Shown piece after piece: positions 1 to 6,290 of a stretch of 7,928 nucleotides of DNA; positions within the stretch are counted from its first letter, which is position 1; every line of letters starts with the position of its first letter. The position numbers and the translations under genes are program-made. The stretch lies in assembly GCA_030592835.1 (NCBI GenBank), contig JAUVIJ010000085.1, positions 1 through 7,928 on the forward strand, read 5' to 3'. The notes beneath the pieces were generated by a model. That model ran no database searches and was not told the DNA's origin. It saw nothing but the letters and a program-made list of their open reading frames with translations. Source of the DNA: Candidatus Cloacimonadota bacterium (lineage in GTDB: Bacteria; Cloacimonadota; Cloacimonadia; Cloacimonadales; TCS61).

Positions 1-14
1 GAATATTTATAAGC

Positions 15-1289
15 ATGAAAACAAAGTATAAATTCTCCTGTATCAGTTGCGGTAAGGAATATCCTGCAGAACCTTTCCTCTATCTATGTCCGGACTGCGC
101 TAAGACGAATAATGATATCAATCCTCCTCACGGAATTCTGAAGACTGTCTATAATTATAATGACATCAAAATCAAGTATAACTCCGGGGAATTGTTTACT
201 GCGTTGTATGAAAACGGATTTCTTAATCTGCTCCCAATCGAATCATTGGCAAGTCTTAGCCCGTTAAGAGTCGGGAATACACCTCTCTACAAATATGGCC
301 ACCTAGGATCATTAAAGTTGAATCATAATCTTTATTTAAAAGATGATTCCCAAAACCCGACTTTTTCCTACAAAGACAGAGCATCAAATCTGGTAAGTGC
401 TTATGCAAAGGAAAATAGTATTGATACGATCGTAGCCGCATCTACAGGTAATGCCGGTTCTTCACTGGCTGGTATCTGTGCTTCTCAGGGTCAGAAAGCT
501 ATCATCATGGCTCCTGCTTCAGCTCCAAAAGCTAAATTGATCCAGATCTGCATGTATGGTGCAACTTTGATCACGGTATCAGGTAGTTATGACGATGCCT
601 TTGAATTAAGTATAAAGGCTACGCGGAAATACGGCTGGTATAACCGGAACACTGCTTACAATCCTTTTACCATAGAAGGAAAGAAAACTGCTGCTTTCGA
701 GATCTTCTATCAAATGGATCATAACCTGCCCGACAGAATATTCGTTCCGGTCGGAGATGGAGTAATAATTTCAGGTCTTTACAAAGGTTTTGAAGATCTC
801 AAGCAATTGGGTATTATTAAAAAGATCCCGGTCATTGTTGCTGTTCAATCCCAGGGAAGTGACAATATGGTCAATAATTTGAAATCGGTAAGCTTCAAAT
901 CCAGACCGAGTACTACCATCGCTGATTCTATTGCAGTTGATGTCCCCAGAAATTTTTACATGACCAGAGACTATTTACTCAGAGAAAAGGGAGAGTGGAT
1001 CACAGTCACTGATCAGGAGATCCTGAGAGCTTCCCATCTGTTGGCAGAATCAACTGGCATTTTCTCCGAACCGGCATCCGTTGCAGCTTTTGCAGGATAC
1101 TGGAAATATCATGATCTGAAAAAGATCGAACAAGATTCCAATAATGCAGTGCTTCTCACCGGTTCAGGACTGAAAGATCCTCAGGCTGTTACAGGCAGTA
1201 TTACAATACCCGAACCGATTAAACCCGAGATATCTGCCCTGGAAAAATCAGGACTCATTAAGCTTATAAAAAATACTTTACAATATTAA
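15..1289 (+). CDS. Threonine synthase-like PLP-dependent enzyme with zinc ribbon
   Basis: This is a fold-type II PLP enzyme of the threonine synthase (ThrC) family, 424 residues, predicted cytosolic. Seen: four cysteines (C9, C12, C25, C28) form an N-terminal zinc-ribbon-like knuckle found in a subset of threonine synthases. NPTFSYKDR (114-122) carries the likely PLP-binding lysine K120. STGNAGSS (143-150), GSYDDA (190-195), NPFTIEGKKTAAFEI (216-230) and LLTGSGLKD (380-388) are family blocks. The family converts O-phosphohomoserine to threonine. Odd: the segment that normally reads like PVGNxGNI, the PLP-phosphate loop, is PVGDGVII here (245-252), so a different reaction such as an amino-acid lyase is possible. 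It leads an operon with a molybdenum hydroxylase and no other threonine genes are visible. The reading frame is open to the window edge upstream and no clear Shine-Dalgarno is seen in the 14 available bases; the start is chosen because the zinc ribbon begins right after it. Family sure, reaction unsure. Confidence 0.85.
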   Translation: MKTKYKFSCISCGKEYPAEPFLYLCPDCAKTNNDINPPHGILKTVYNYNDIKIKYNSGELFTALYENGFLNLLPIESLASLSPLRVGNTPLYKYGHLGSLKLNHNLYLKDDSQNPTFSYKDRASNLVSAYAKENSIDTIVAASTGNAGSSLAGICASQGQKAIIMAPASAPKAKLIQICMYGATLITVSGSYDDAFELSIKATRKYGWYNRNTAYNPFTIEGKKTAAFEIFYQMDHNLPDRIFVPVGDGVIISGLYKGFEDLKQLGIIKKIPVIVAVQSQGSDNMVNNLKSVSFKSRPSTTIADSIAVDVPRNFYMTRDYLLREKGEWITVTDQEILRASHLLAESTGIFSEPASVAAFAGYWKYHDLKKIEQDSNNAVLLTGSGLKDPQAVTGSITIPEPIKPEISALEKSGLIKLIKNTLQY

Positions 1290-1334
1290 AGAAACTGGTT
1301 TTTTCAGAATAAATTGTAATCTCAGAGGTTCAAG

Positions 1335-3479
1335 ATGAGATCTCCACGAAAAGTTGATGCCCGATCCAAAATAAATGGCTCTCATAAATTCATCGATGAT
1401 TATATCTTTCCTGATATGATCTACGGCTATTTGTATTATGCCAGATGTCATCATGGATATATAAGAAAAATCACATTCCCGGAAGAATTCGATCTGAAAA
1501 ACTTTATTATCATCGATTACAAAGATATTCCCGGAAGAAACATTGTACCGGAACCAGAACCGGATCAGCCATTCCTGGTGGAAAATGAAGTTTATCATTA
1601 CGGTCAGATAATAATGGGTATTGCTCATCCTAATAAGGCAATCCTGAAGCAGTTTGTTGAAAAGATCGAGATCGAATATGAAGAACTAACTGCTCTCACC
1701 GATATAAAGGAATGTCTGGAGGATGAATCCAATGCCTTTGGCAGGGAAATTATAATCGATCAAAGACAGAGTCTGGAACCTCGTTCGGAATGGATAAAGA
1801 CCAGTGCGGTTTACTATACTGCACATCAAGAGCAAGCATATCTGGAAACCCAGGGTATGATCGCTATCTATAACCAGGATCAGAGATCGATTTATGTCCT
1901 CGGAACAATGCAGTGTCCCTATTTCGTCAAGGAAGCAGTAGAGATGATCATGGGAGATAAGATCACTGAGGTTGTCATAGAAACTGCGGAAGGTATCGGA
2001 GGAGCCTTCGGAGGTAAGGAGGATTTTCCCAATATCCTTGCCGGAGTGGCTTCCCTGCTTGCATATAAAGCCGAAAAACCTGTAAAAATAGTTTTAGAAA
2101 GATCCGATGATATCGTTATTACCACCAAACGTCATCCCTCCCGGGTTGAGATTGAGACTTATACCGATCCGGTTACAAATAAGATAAGGAAACTGAAAAT
2201 CGACTACCGGCTGGATGCGGGTGGTTATTTGACCCTTTCACCGGTTGTTCTTTCCCGGGGAGTTCTTCACTCTTTCGGTGGATACAATATCAGGGATGTC
2301 TTTATCCATGGAAGACTGTTGAGAAGTAATACTCCTTCCAACGGAGCTTTCCGCGGTTTTGGAGCTCCTCAGGCATTTTTTGCTATCGAATCCCACATTG
2401 ATAAAATAGCTGGTGACTTGAAGATCGATCCTCTTGAATTGAGAATGAAAAATATCCTGCAAAAAGATGACAGAATGCCTACAACACAGATAATCAGGGA
2501 AGATCACATCCTGGACTGCCTGAACCGGGTGATCGAGAAATCCGATTATAAGCAGAAATACATTGAATTTCAGGAATACAATCAGCACCATGATAACAAA
2601 AAGGGGATCGGTATTTCGATCTGTTTCCACGGTGGTGGATATACCGGAAATGGGGAAAAAGTCCTGCAGTCTAAAGTTAAGATGACAATTGAAAAAGATG
2701 CCGCTGTTAATATCTATGTCGCCAACACCGATATGGGGCAAGGAGCTCATACAACTCTTGCCCAGATGGTCAGCGAAACATTGGATCATCCTCTCAACAA
2801 AACCAGGGTCGTTATTCCAAATACAAGTAAAACTCCTAACAGTGGTCCAACTGTTGCATCAAGAACGATCTATATTATCGGGAATCTACTTTGTGATCTG
2901 TCTCTACAGATAAAAAAAGAGATCCAAGGTAATCTCGATGAATATGTGCGATCCCATAATACCCTTTTCCCAAAGGAATATTCCCGGTGTTTCACTCCTG
3001 ATCCCACAGTTGTTTTTGATGATAAAACCTATCTCGGAACAGGTTATAAAGACTATTCCTGGGCTGCCTGTGTCTGTGAAGTATTCTATCAAACCTCAAT
3101 CTTTAAACTGGATCTGAAGAAGATCTGGACAGTGCTTGATATTGGTATACCCGTTAACCCGAAAATAGCGGAAGGTCAAGTCGAAGGCGGATTATTACAG
3201 GCAATGGGGTATGCACTGACGGAATATTTCTATAAACCTGATTTCGGGCGCATGCACGGTTTTACCGATTACATACTACCAACTACACTGGACACTCCTG
3301 AAATGGATATCGAATTCATCCATACAGACAGCGACTTTGCCAAAGGATTGGGCGAGATCCCCATGAATTATCCGGCTCCGGCTATCAGGAATGCATTTCA
3401 CCATGCCACCGGTATCTTTATAGATGAGATCCCCCTTACCCCGGAAAGGATCTATGAAAACATAAAGGGGAAATCATGA
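1335..3479 (+). CDS. Xanthine dehydrogenase-family molybdopterin-binding subunit
   Basis: Large catalytic subunit (714 residues) of a molybdenum hydroxylase, binding the Mo-molybdopterin cofactor and hydroxylating its substrate with water-derived oxygen. Seen: the N-terminal hammerhead-like domain begins with KVDARSKINGSHKFIDD (6-22), followed by GGAFGGKED (222-230), NGAFRGFGAPQ (336-346), NTDMGQGAHTT (464-474), GPTVASRT (504-511), EGQVEGGLLQAMG (613-625) and GLGEIPMNYPAPA (671-683). By alignment from memory to bovine xanthine oxidase, Q193, E229, R308, R340, F342 and E674 match Q767, E802, R880, R912, F914 and E1261, that is, the Mo-site glutamates and the purine-contacting Arg and Phe. This favours a purine-type substrate. 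The stretch GGGYTGNGE (433-441) resembles the XdhD/selenium-dependent hydroxylase branch more than classic xanthine dehydrogenase (recollection, not a search). The ATG at 1335 has AGAGG six bases upstream. It equals XdhA in E. coli naming. The stop overlaps the next start (ATGA). No signal peptide, so cytosolic. Confidence 0.93.
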   Translation: MRSPRKVDARSKINGSHKFIDDYIFPDMIYGYLYYARCHHGYIRKITFPEEFDLKNFIIIDYKDIPGRNIVPEPEPDQPFLVENEVYHYGQIIMGIAHPNKAILKQFVEKIEIEYEELTALTDIKECLEDESNAFGREIIIDQRQSLEPRSEWIKTSAVYYTAHQEQAYLETQGMIAIYNQDQRSIYVLGTMQCPYFVKEAVEMIMGDKITEVVIETAEGIGGAFGGKEDFPNILAGVASLLAYKAEKPVKIVLERSDDIVITTKRHPSRVEIETYTDPVTNKIRKLKIDYRLDAGGYLTLSPVVLSRGVLHSFGGYNIRDVFIHGRLLRSNTPSNGAFRGFGAPQAFFAIESHIDKIAGDLKIDPLELRMKNILQKDDRMPTTQIIREDHILDCLNRVIEKSDYKQKYIEFQEYNQHHDNKKGIGISICFHGGGYTGNGEKVLQSKVKMTIEKDAAVNIYVANTDMGQGAHTTLAQMVSETLDHPLNKTRVVIPNTSKTPNSGPTVASRTIYIIGNLLCDLSLQIKKEIQGNLDEYVRSHNTLFPKEYSRCFTPDPTVVFDDKTYLGTGYKDYSWAACVCEVFYQTSIFKLDLKKIWTVLDIGIPVNPKIAEGQVEGGLLQAMGYALTEYFYKPDFGRMHGFTDYILPTTLDTPEMDIEFIHTDSDFAKGLGEIPMNYPAPAIRNAFHHATGIFIDEIPLTPERIYENIKGKS

Positions 3480-3946
3480 AAATATCCTTCAATATCAATG
3501 GAAGAAATGTGAAATTAGATGTCGATCCTATGCGGCGGCTGCTCGATGTACTCCGAGATGACCTCGAACTGACCGATATTAAAGAAAGCTGTGGCGAAGG
3601 AGAATGTGGCGCCTGCACAATAATCCTGGATGATAAACCTGTTACCAGTTGCATCCTCAATGCCGTCCATGCTGATGGCAAAAAGATCCTGACAGCAAAC
3701 GGGATTTCAAAAACCAGGATAGGAGAAATACTTCTGGATTGTTTCGACCAGACCAACTCCGTACAGTGCGGTTTCTGTTTTCCCGGTTTTTATGTTACCG
3801 CTTATCATTATCTCATTACCGATGGAGAGCCTTCCTTAGAAAAGATCCGCTATGCCCTTAGTGGAAATATCTGCCGTTGTACCGGATACAAGAAGATCTT
3901 CGAATCGGTCATAATGGCATGTGAGCGTCTGCAGGAAGGGAGTTGA
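3476..3946 (+). CDS. Molybdenum hydroxylase 2Fe-2S subunit
   Basis: Small iron-sulfur subunit (156 residues, usual size) that carries electrons from the molybdenum centre to FAD. Seen: a plant-ferredoxin-like N-terminal domain with CGEGECGAC, giving cluster ligands C39, C44, C47 and C59, then an all-helical second [2Fe-2S] domain with QCGFC (C98, C101) and CRC (C133, C135). All eight ligands are present. One small departure is QCGFCFPGF where most relatives have QCGFCTPG; the residue is next to a ligand but is not one. The start codon lies inside the stop of the molybdopterin subunit (ATGA) with GGGG five bases upstream, so translation is probably coupled and keeps subunits in equal amounts. 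It corresponds to XdhC of the E. coli XdhABC enzyme (not the XdhC chaperone). Identification is secure; the electron acceptor of the whole complex cannot be told from here. Confidence 0.95.
   Translation: MKISFNINGRNVKLDVDPMRRLLDVLRDDLELTDIKESCGEGECGACTIILDDKPVTSCILNAVHADGKKILTANGISKTRIGEILLDCFDQTNSVQCGFCFPGFYVTAYHYLITDGEPSLEKIRYALSGNICRCTGYKKIFESVIMACERLQEGS
3934..3942 (+). promoter_or_regulatory. Ribosome binding site of the FAD subunit
   Basis: A purine-rich Shine-Dalgarno (GAAGGGAG core) lies in the last codons of the 2Fe-2S gene and sits five bases before the ATG at 3948. It decides the start: an in-frame GTG at 3921 would add nine residues but would place this Shine-Dalgarno inside the coding region. 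Confidence 0.7.
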
Positions 3947-3947
3947 T

Positions 3948-4787
3948 ATGAAATTTATCAAGCCAAGCTCGTTACCCGATCTATTCGACCGGCTTCAGAA
4001 TTATGAAGGCAGGAAATTCTTCCTTGCCGGCGGATCCGATATCAATATCCAGATCAAGAACAGAATGATCAGAGATGAACCCATTTTCTATATAAATCAC
4101 TTAGATGAACTGAGGGGAATCCAGGTTGTGGATGATACTGTTATTATCGGGGCTTTGACCAGTTATGCTGATATTATCTCTTCACCTATTCTCAAAGAAA
4201 AGCTTCCCTTTTTCCGGAATTCACTGAAATTATTCGCTTCTCCACTGCTGCAGTCCGTAGCTACTATTGGAGGGAATATCGCCAACAGCTCACCTACTGC
4301 CGACATCTTGCCCCTGCTGCTCGTTCTCGATGCTGAGGTCAGACTGCTGACGCGTTCCAAATTGCGTTTCATCCCCATTAATGAATTTTATACGGGATAC
4401 AAAGAATATGTGATGAAAACCAACGAGATCATCGGGTCCGTCCATATAAATATCGATGCCGAGAAGAACTGGCTGGCTTATTACCGAAAGGTGGGTTCAC
4501 GGCAATCCCTGACCATTGCCAAACTGGCACTGGCGGGTATAATGAAACTGAAAGAAAATTCGATAACCGCGATCAAAATTGCAGCCGGTGCACTGAATGA
4601 ATACCCCCGTCGATTAACCACTACCGAAAACTATTTAAAAAGTAAGCGGAAAGAGGATATTGCAGACAAAGAGTTGAAAGAAGTACTAACTGAGGATATT
4701 ACCCCGATCACGGATCTGAGATCGGATAAAAATTATAGATTCGATGTATGTCTGAATCTGATCAAAGAGTTTATTAACAGTTATTAA
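3948..4787 (+). CDS. Molybdenum hydroxylase FAD-binding subunit
   Basis: Medium subunit (279 residues) that binds FAD and passes electrons to the final acceptor (NAD+ or another carrier, not determined). Seen: PCMH-type FAD-binding motifs FLAGGSDINIQIK (25-37) and ATIGGNIANSSPTADILP (105-122), the latter a hallmark of the family; then YYRKVGSRQSLTIAKLALAG (178-197) and, in the C-terminal CO-dehydrogenase-flavoprotein-like domain, ITPITDLRSDKNYR (251-264). The start is the ATG after the strong Shine-Dalgarno, one base past the stop of the 2Fe-2S gene. The length is normal and no extra iron-sulfur site is seen. It corresponds to XdhB in E. coli. The gene order Mo, Fe-S, FAD differs from E. coli xdhABC (Mo, FAD, Fe-S). 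Its stop codon overlaps by four bases the tail of the convergent receiver gene, so no dedicated terminator fits between them. Confidence 0.93.
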   Translation: MKFIKPSSLPDLFDRLQNYEGRKFFLAGGSDINIQIKNRMIRDEPIFYINHLDELRGIQVVDDTVIIGALTSYADIISSPILKEKLPFFRNSLKLFASPLLQSVATIGGNIANSSPTADILPLLLVLDAEVRLLTRSKLRFIPINEFYTGYKEYVMKTNEIIGSVHINIDAEKNWLAYYRKVGSRQSLTIAKLALAGIMKLKENSITAIKIAAGALNEYPRRLTTTENYLKSKRKEDIADKELKEVLTEDITPITDLRSDKNYRFDVCLNLIKEFINSY

Positions 4788-5170
4788 AATCCGTCTTCGA
4801 GTTCTTTGGACATGTAAAAAGCCATTTCGATGGTTGCGTAAAGCTGCTTGTCCTGGAAAGGTTTGATCAAAAAACCGAAAGGCGAAGTTTCAAAAGCCTG
4901 ACGCATTGTCTTTTCATCAGAATAGGCTGTCAGGAAGACTACAGGAATACCAAAACGGTCGTTAATATAATGGGCACACTCGATTCCGTTCATATCACCC
5001 GGAAGCATGATGTCCAGAAGAACAACGTCTGGGCATTTTTCCTCGATCAGGTTGATTGTCTCGACCCCATCGCAAGCAATACCAACCACTTCGTGCCCGT
5101 AACGCAGCAGCGCAGCTTTGATATCCTCGGCTACGATATGCTCGTCTTCGGTGATCAATACCCTGGCCAT
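4784..5170 (-). CDS. Single-domain response regulator (CheY-like receiver)
   Basis: A 128-residue protein consisting of one receiver domain without an output domain. Seen: acidic pair E8/D9, phospho-acceptor D53 in VVLLDIMLPG, T81 in FLTAY and K103 in LIKPF, so all residues for phosphotransfer are present. The stretches GDMNGIECA (58-66) and GFLIKPFQDKQLYATIEMAF (99-118) resemble receivers common in methanogens and other anaerobes, where they precede PAS or kinase domains; here the chain ends after a short tail. Such proteins act by binding a partner or relaying phosphate, not by binding DNA. ATG is preceded by GGGGA with a five-base gap. No kinase stands next to it; the kinase/NtrC pair further upstream on the same strand is a possible but unproven partner. 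It is tail to tail with the FAD-subunit gene, overlapping by four bases. Confidence 0.9.
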   Translation of the reverse strand: MARVLITEDEHIVAEDIKAALLRYGHEVVGIACDGVETINLIEEKCPDVVLLDIMLPGDMNGIECAHYINDRFGIPVVFLTAYSDEKTMRQAFETSPFGFLIKPFQDKQLYATIEMAFYMSKELEDGF

Positions 5171-5201
5171 AATCTTCCCCGGTAAATATTTCTACTTAGA
5201 C

Positions 5202-5217
5202 TGCAAACCAGTTTACA
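5202..5217. promoter_or_regulatory. Imperfect palindrome upstream of the receiver gene
   Basis: TGCAAAC-CA-GTTTACA is a 16-bp inverted repeat with six of seven arm positions paired, located 32 bases before the receiver start codon. It could be an operator near the transcription start. No strong -35/-10 pair could be placed: the best on the - strand is TTGTAA, 18 bp, TAGAAA, which is weak. Its core also occurs at 1292-1301 before the molybdopterin-subunit gene. Confidence 0.3.
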
Positions 5218-5233
5218 ATACTTGATGTGAAGC

Positions 5234-5281
5234 TGAAAAAAACTTAATAAATTGTCAATTAATTGTATGAAAAAAACTTAA
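5234..5281. repeat. 14-bp direct repeat pair flanking a palindrome
   Basis: TGAAAAAAACTTAA occurs exactly at 5234-5247 and again at 5268-5281, 34 bp apart start to start. Between them lies the perfect palindrome CAATTAATTG (5256-5265), which overlaps a TTGACA box on the - strand. It sits in the 120-bp spacer between the methyltransferase stop and the receiver start. A regulatory role for the receiver gene is possible; A-tract bending or chance in AT-rich DNA are alternatives. Confidence 0.45.
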
Positions 5282-5290
5282 AAACAAGTG

Positions 5291-6112
5291 CTATTCTCTG
5301 ATTTTCTTGCCGATCCCGCAGAGACTGAGACAATCCCCTGGATTCTCAACAAGCAGGTCATCATACAGATCCGGCTTCCAGATAGAAGGATGAACGATAC
5401 CCGGTGATATAATTTCCAGATCAGCAAATAGTTCCTCAATAAAGCCTGCTGATCTTGGTTTGATCTTGATTCCTAGTTCTTTAAAACAGTTAATGATTGC
5501 TTGAAGCTGTTTATCATCCCCTGAACAATACCGATAGTCCGTAATATGATTGATCATGATAAAACTACCCAGAGGCAATAGTTTTTTATATCTATTTAAT
5601 AACACTCTAAGATCACTATCATTATGAACGTATTCAAACACATTGATAAAAATAAGTCCAACCGGTTTCGATAAATTCAGAAAATCCAGAACTGAAGAAT
5701 TTTCGAAAATCTGATCAGGATCATTCAGATCCGCTAATATCTCAAGTGTATTTTGATTAGAATACAATTGACTATAACAATGATCGATAACCACGGGATC
5801 ATTATCAACATAAACAACTTTATAAGGAATATTCAAAGAATCAGTAATTTTATGGACAGATCCCGGATCAGGAATTCCACAACCTATATCTATGAACTGA
5901 TCAATACCTTGATTAATCAGGTATTCCACTCCTCTCTCCTGAAATAACCTGTAAACTTGTAAAATAGAGCATATTTGCGGATATGTTTTACTAAGTTTAT
6001 ACCCTAAATGTCTTTCTAAGTTCAAATTGTGATAATCACCAAGTAAATAATTATACAACCGTGCAAAATTGGGGATATTTTCATAATAATCGGAAGAAGA
6101 TAAATTTATCAT
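5291..6112 (-). CDS. SAM-dependent methyltransferase, DUF574/Methyltransf_19 type
   Basis: A 273-residue class I (Rossmann-fold) methyltransferase, cytosolic. Seen: the N-terminal family signature ARLYNYLLGDYHNL (17-30), matching the ARxYDYLLGG-type start of DUF574 proteins; SAM motif I FIDIGCGIPDPGSVH (73-87); motif II VVYVDNDPVV (99-108) with an acidic residue for the SAM ribose; ILADLNDPDQI (125-135); the late family segment SPGIVHPSIWKPD (236-248). The family is recognised from memory; it is abundant in actinomycetes, often near regulators, and its substrate is generally unknown, so none is proposed. ATG is supported by AGGAG eight bases upstream. It lies downstream of an NtrC-type regulator on the same strand after a 178-bp spacer holding a possible promoter and palindromes, so it is probably its own transcription unit. 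Codon use is AT-rich like the genes to its right. Confidence 0.85.
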   Translation of the reverse strand: MINLSSSDYYENIPNFARLYNYLLGDYHNLNLERHLGYKLSKTYPQICSILQVYRLFQERGVEYLINQGIDQFIDIGCGIPDPGSVHKITDSLNIPYKVVYVDNDPVVIDHCYSQLYSNQNTLEILADLNDPDQIFENSSVLDFLNLSKPVGLIFINVFEYVHNDSDLRVLLNRYKKLLPLGSFIMINHITDYRYCSGDDKQLQAIINCFKELGIKIKPRSAGFIEELFADLEIISPGIVHPSIWKPDLYDDLLVENPGDCLSLCGIGKKIRE

Positions 6113-6129
6113 AATATAAACTCCTGATA

Positions 6130-6141
6130 ATGTATATACAT
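6130..6141. promoter_or_regulatory. Perfect 12-bp palindrome before the methyltransferase
   Basis: ATGTATATACAT is a perfect palindrome ending five bases upstream of the AGGAG ribosome binding site of the methyltransferase gene. Its place in the leader would suit a repressor operator, but short AT palindromes also arise by chance. Confidence 0.3.
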
Positions 6142-6194
6142 ATCCGATACCAAATTGATTTTTTTGTTATATAAATTTTAAAAGTCTGAATTTA

Positions 6195-6227
6195 ACAGTT
6201 AATAAGATAACTGTGGAAATAGTTCAA
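6195..6227 (-). promoter_or_regulatory. Possible sigma-70 promoter with inverted repeat over the -10
   Basis: On the - strand, TTGAAC (6222-6227) and TATTAA (6199-6204) are separated by exactly 17 bp, each matching four of six consensus bases, pointing at the methyltransferase gene. The inverted repeat ACAGTTA-N6-TAACTGT (6195-6214) covers the -10 box, a typical place for a repressor site. Both are predictions from pattern only. Confidence 0.35.
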
Positions 6228-6240
6228 AACCCAAATAATA

Positions 6241-6285
6241 TTGACAATATTGACATTTTCGGCAAATTTATTGTCTTTTTTGACA
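6241..6285. repeat. Three TTGACA direct repeats
   Basis: TTGACA occurs at 6241-6246, 6250-6255 and 6280-6285, all in the same orientation, with an inverted ATTGTC at 6270-6275. They lie between the NtrC-type gene stop and the candidate methyltransferase promoter, so they would sit upstream of that promoter as possible activator sites. They could also be chance in AT-rich DNA. Confidence 0.3.
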
Positions 6286-6290
6286 CAATA

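Noticed and set aside
1278..1628. Open frame of 116 codons on the - strand over the start of the Mo subunit
   Set aside because: It lies opposite a strongly conserved gene, has no recognisable domain, and reads as an antisense shadow.
2238..2789. Open frame of 183 codons on the - strand inside the Mo subunit gene
   Set aside because: It is antisense to motif-rich coding sequence and its translation shows no family pattern.
3921..3947. Upstream GTG start for the FAD subunit
   Set aside because: The ATG at 3948 has a strong, well-spaced ribosome binding site and the family normally begins MKxFxxxxP-like at that point.
4704..4725. CCGATC-N10-GATCGG hairpin near the end of the FAD subunit gene as a terminator
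   Set aside because: It is inside coding sequence, the stem is only six pairs and no T-run follows.
6138..6153. Sigma-54 (-24/-12) promoter before the methyltransferase
   Set aside because: A GG is followed at the right spacing by GT rather than GC and the flanks match the consensus poorly.
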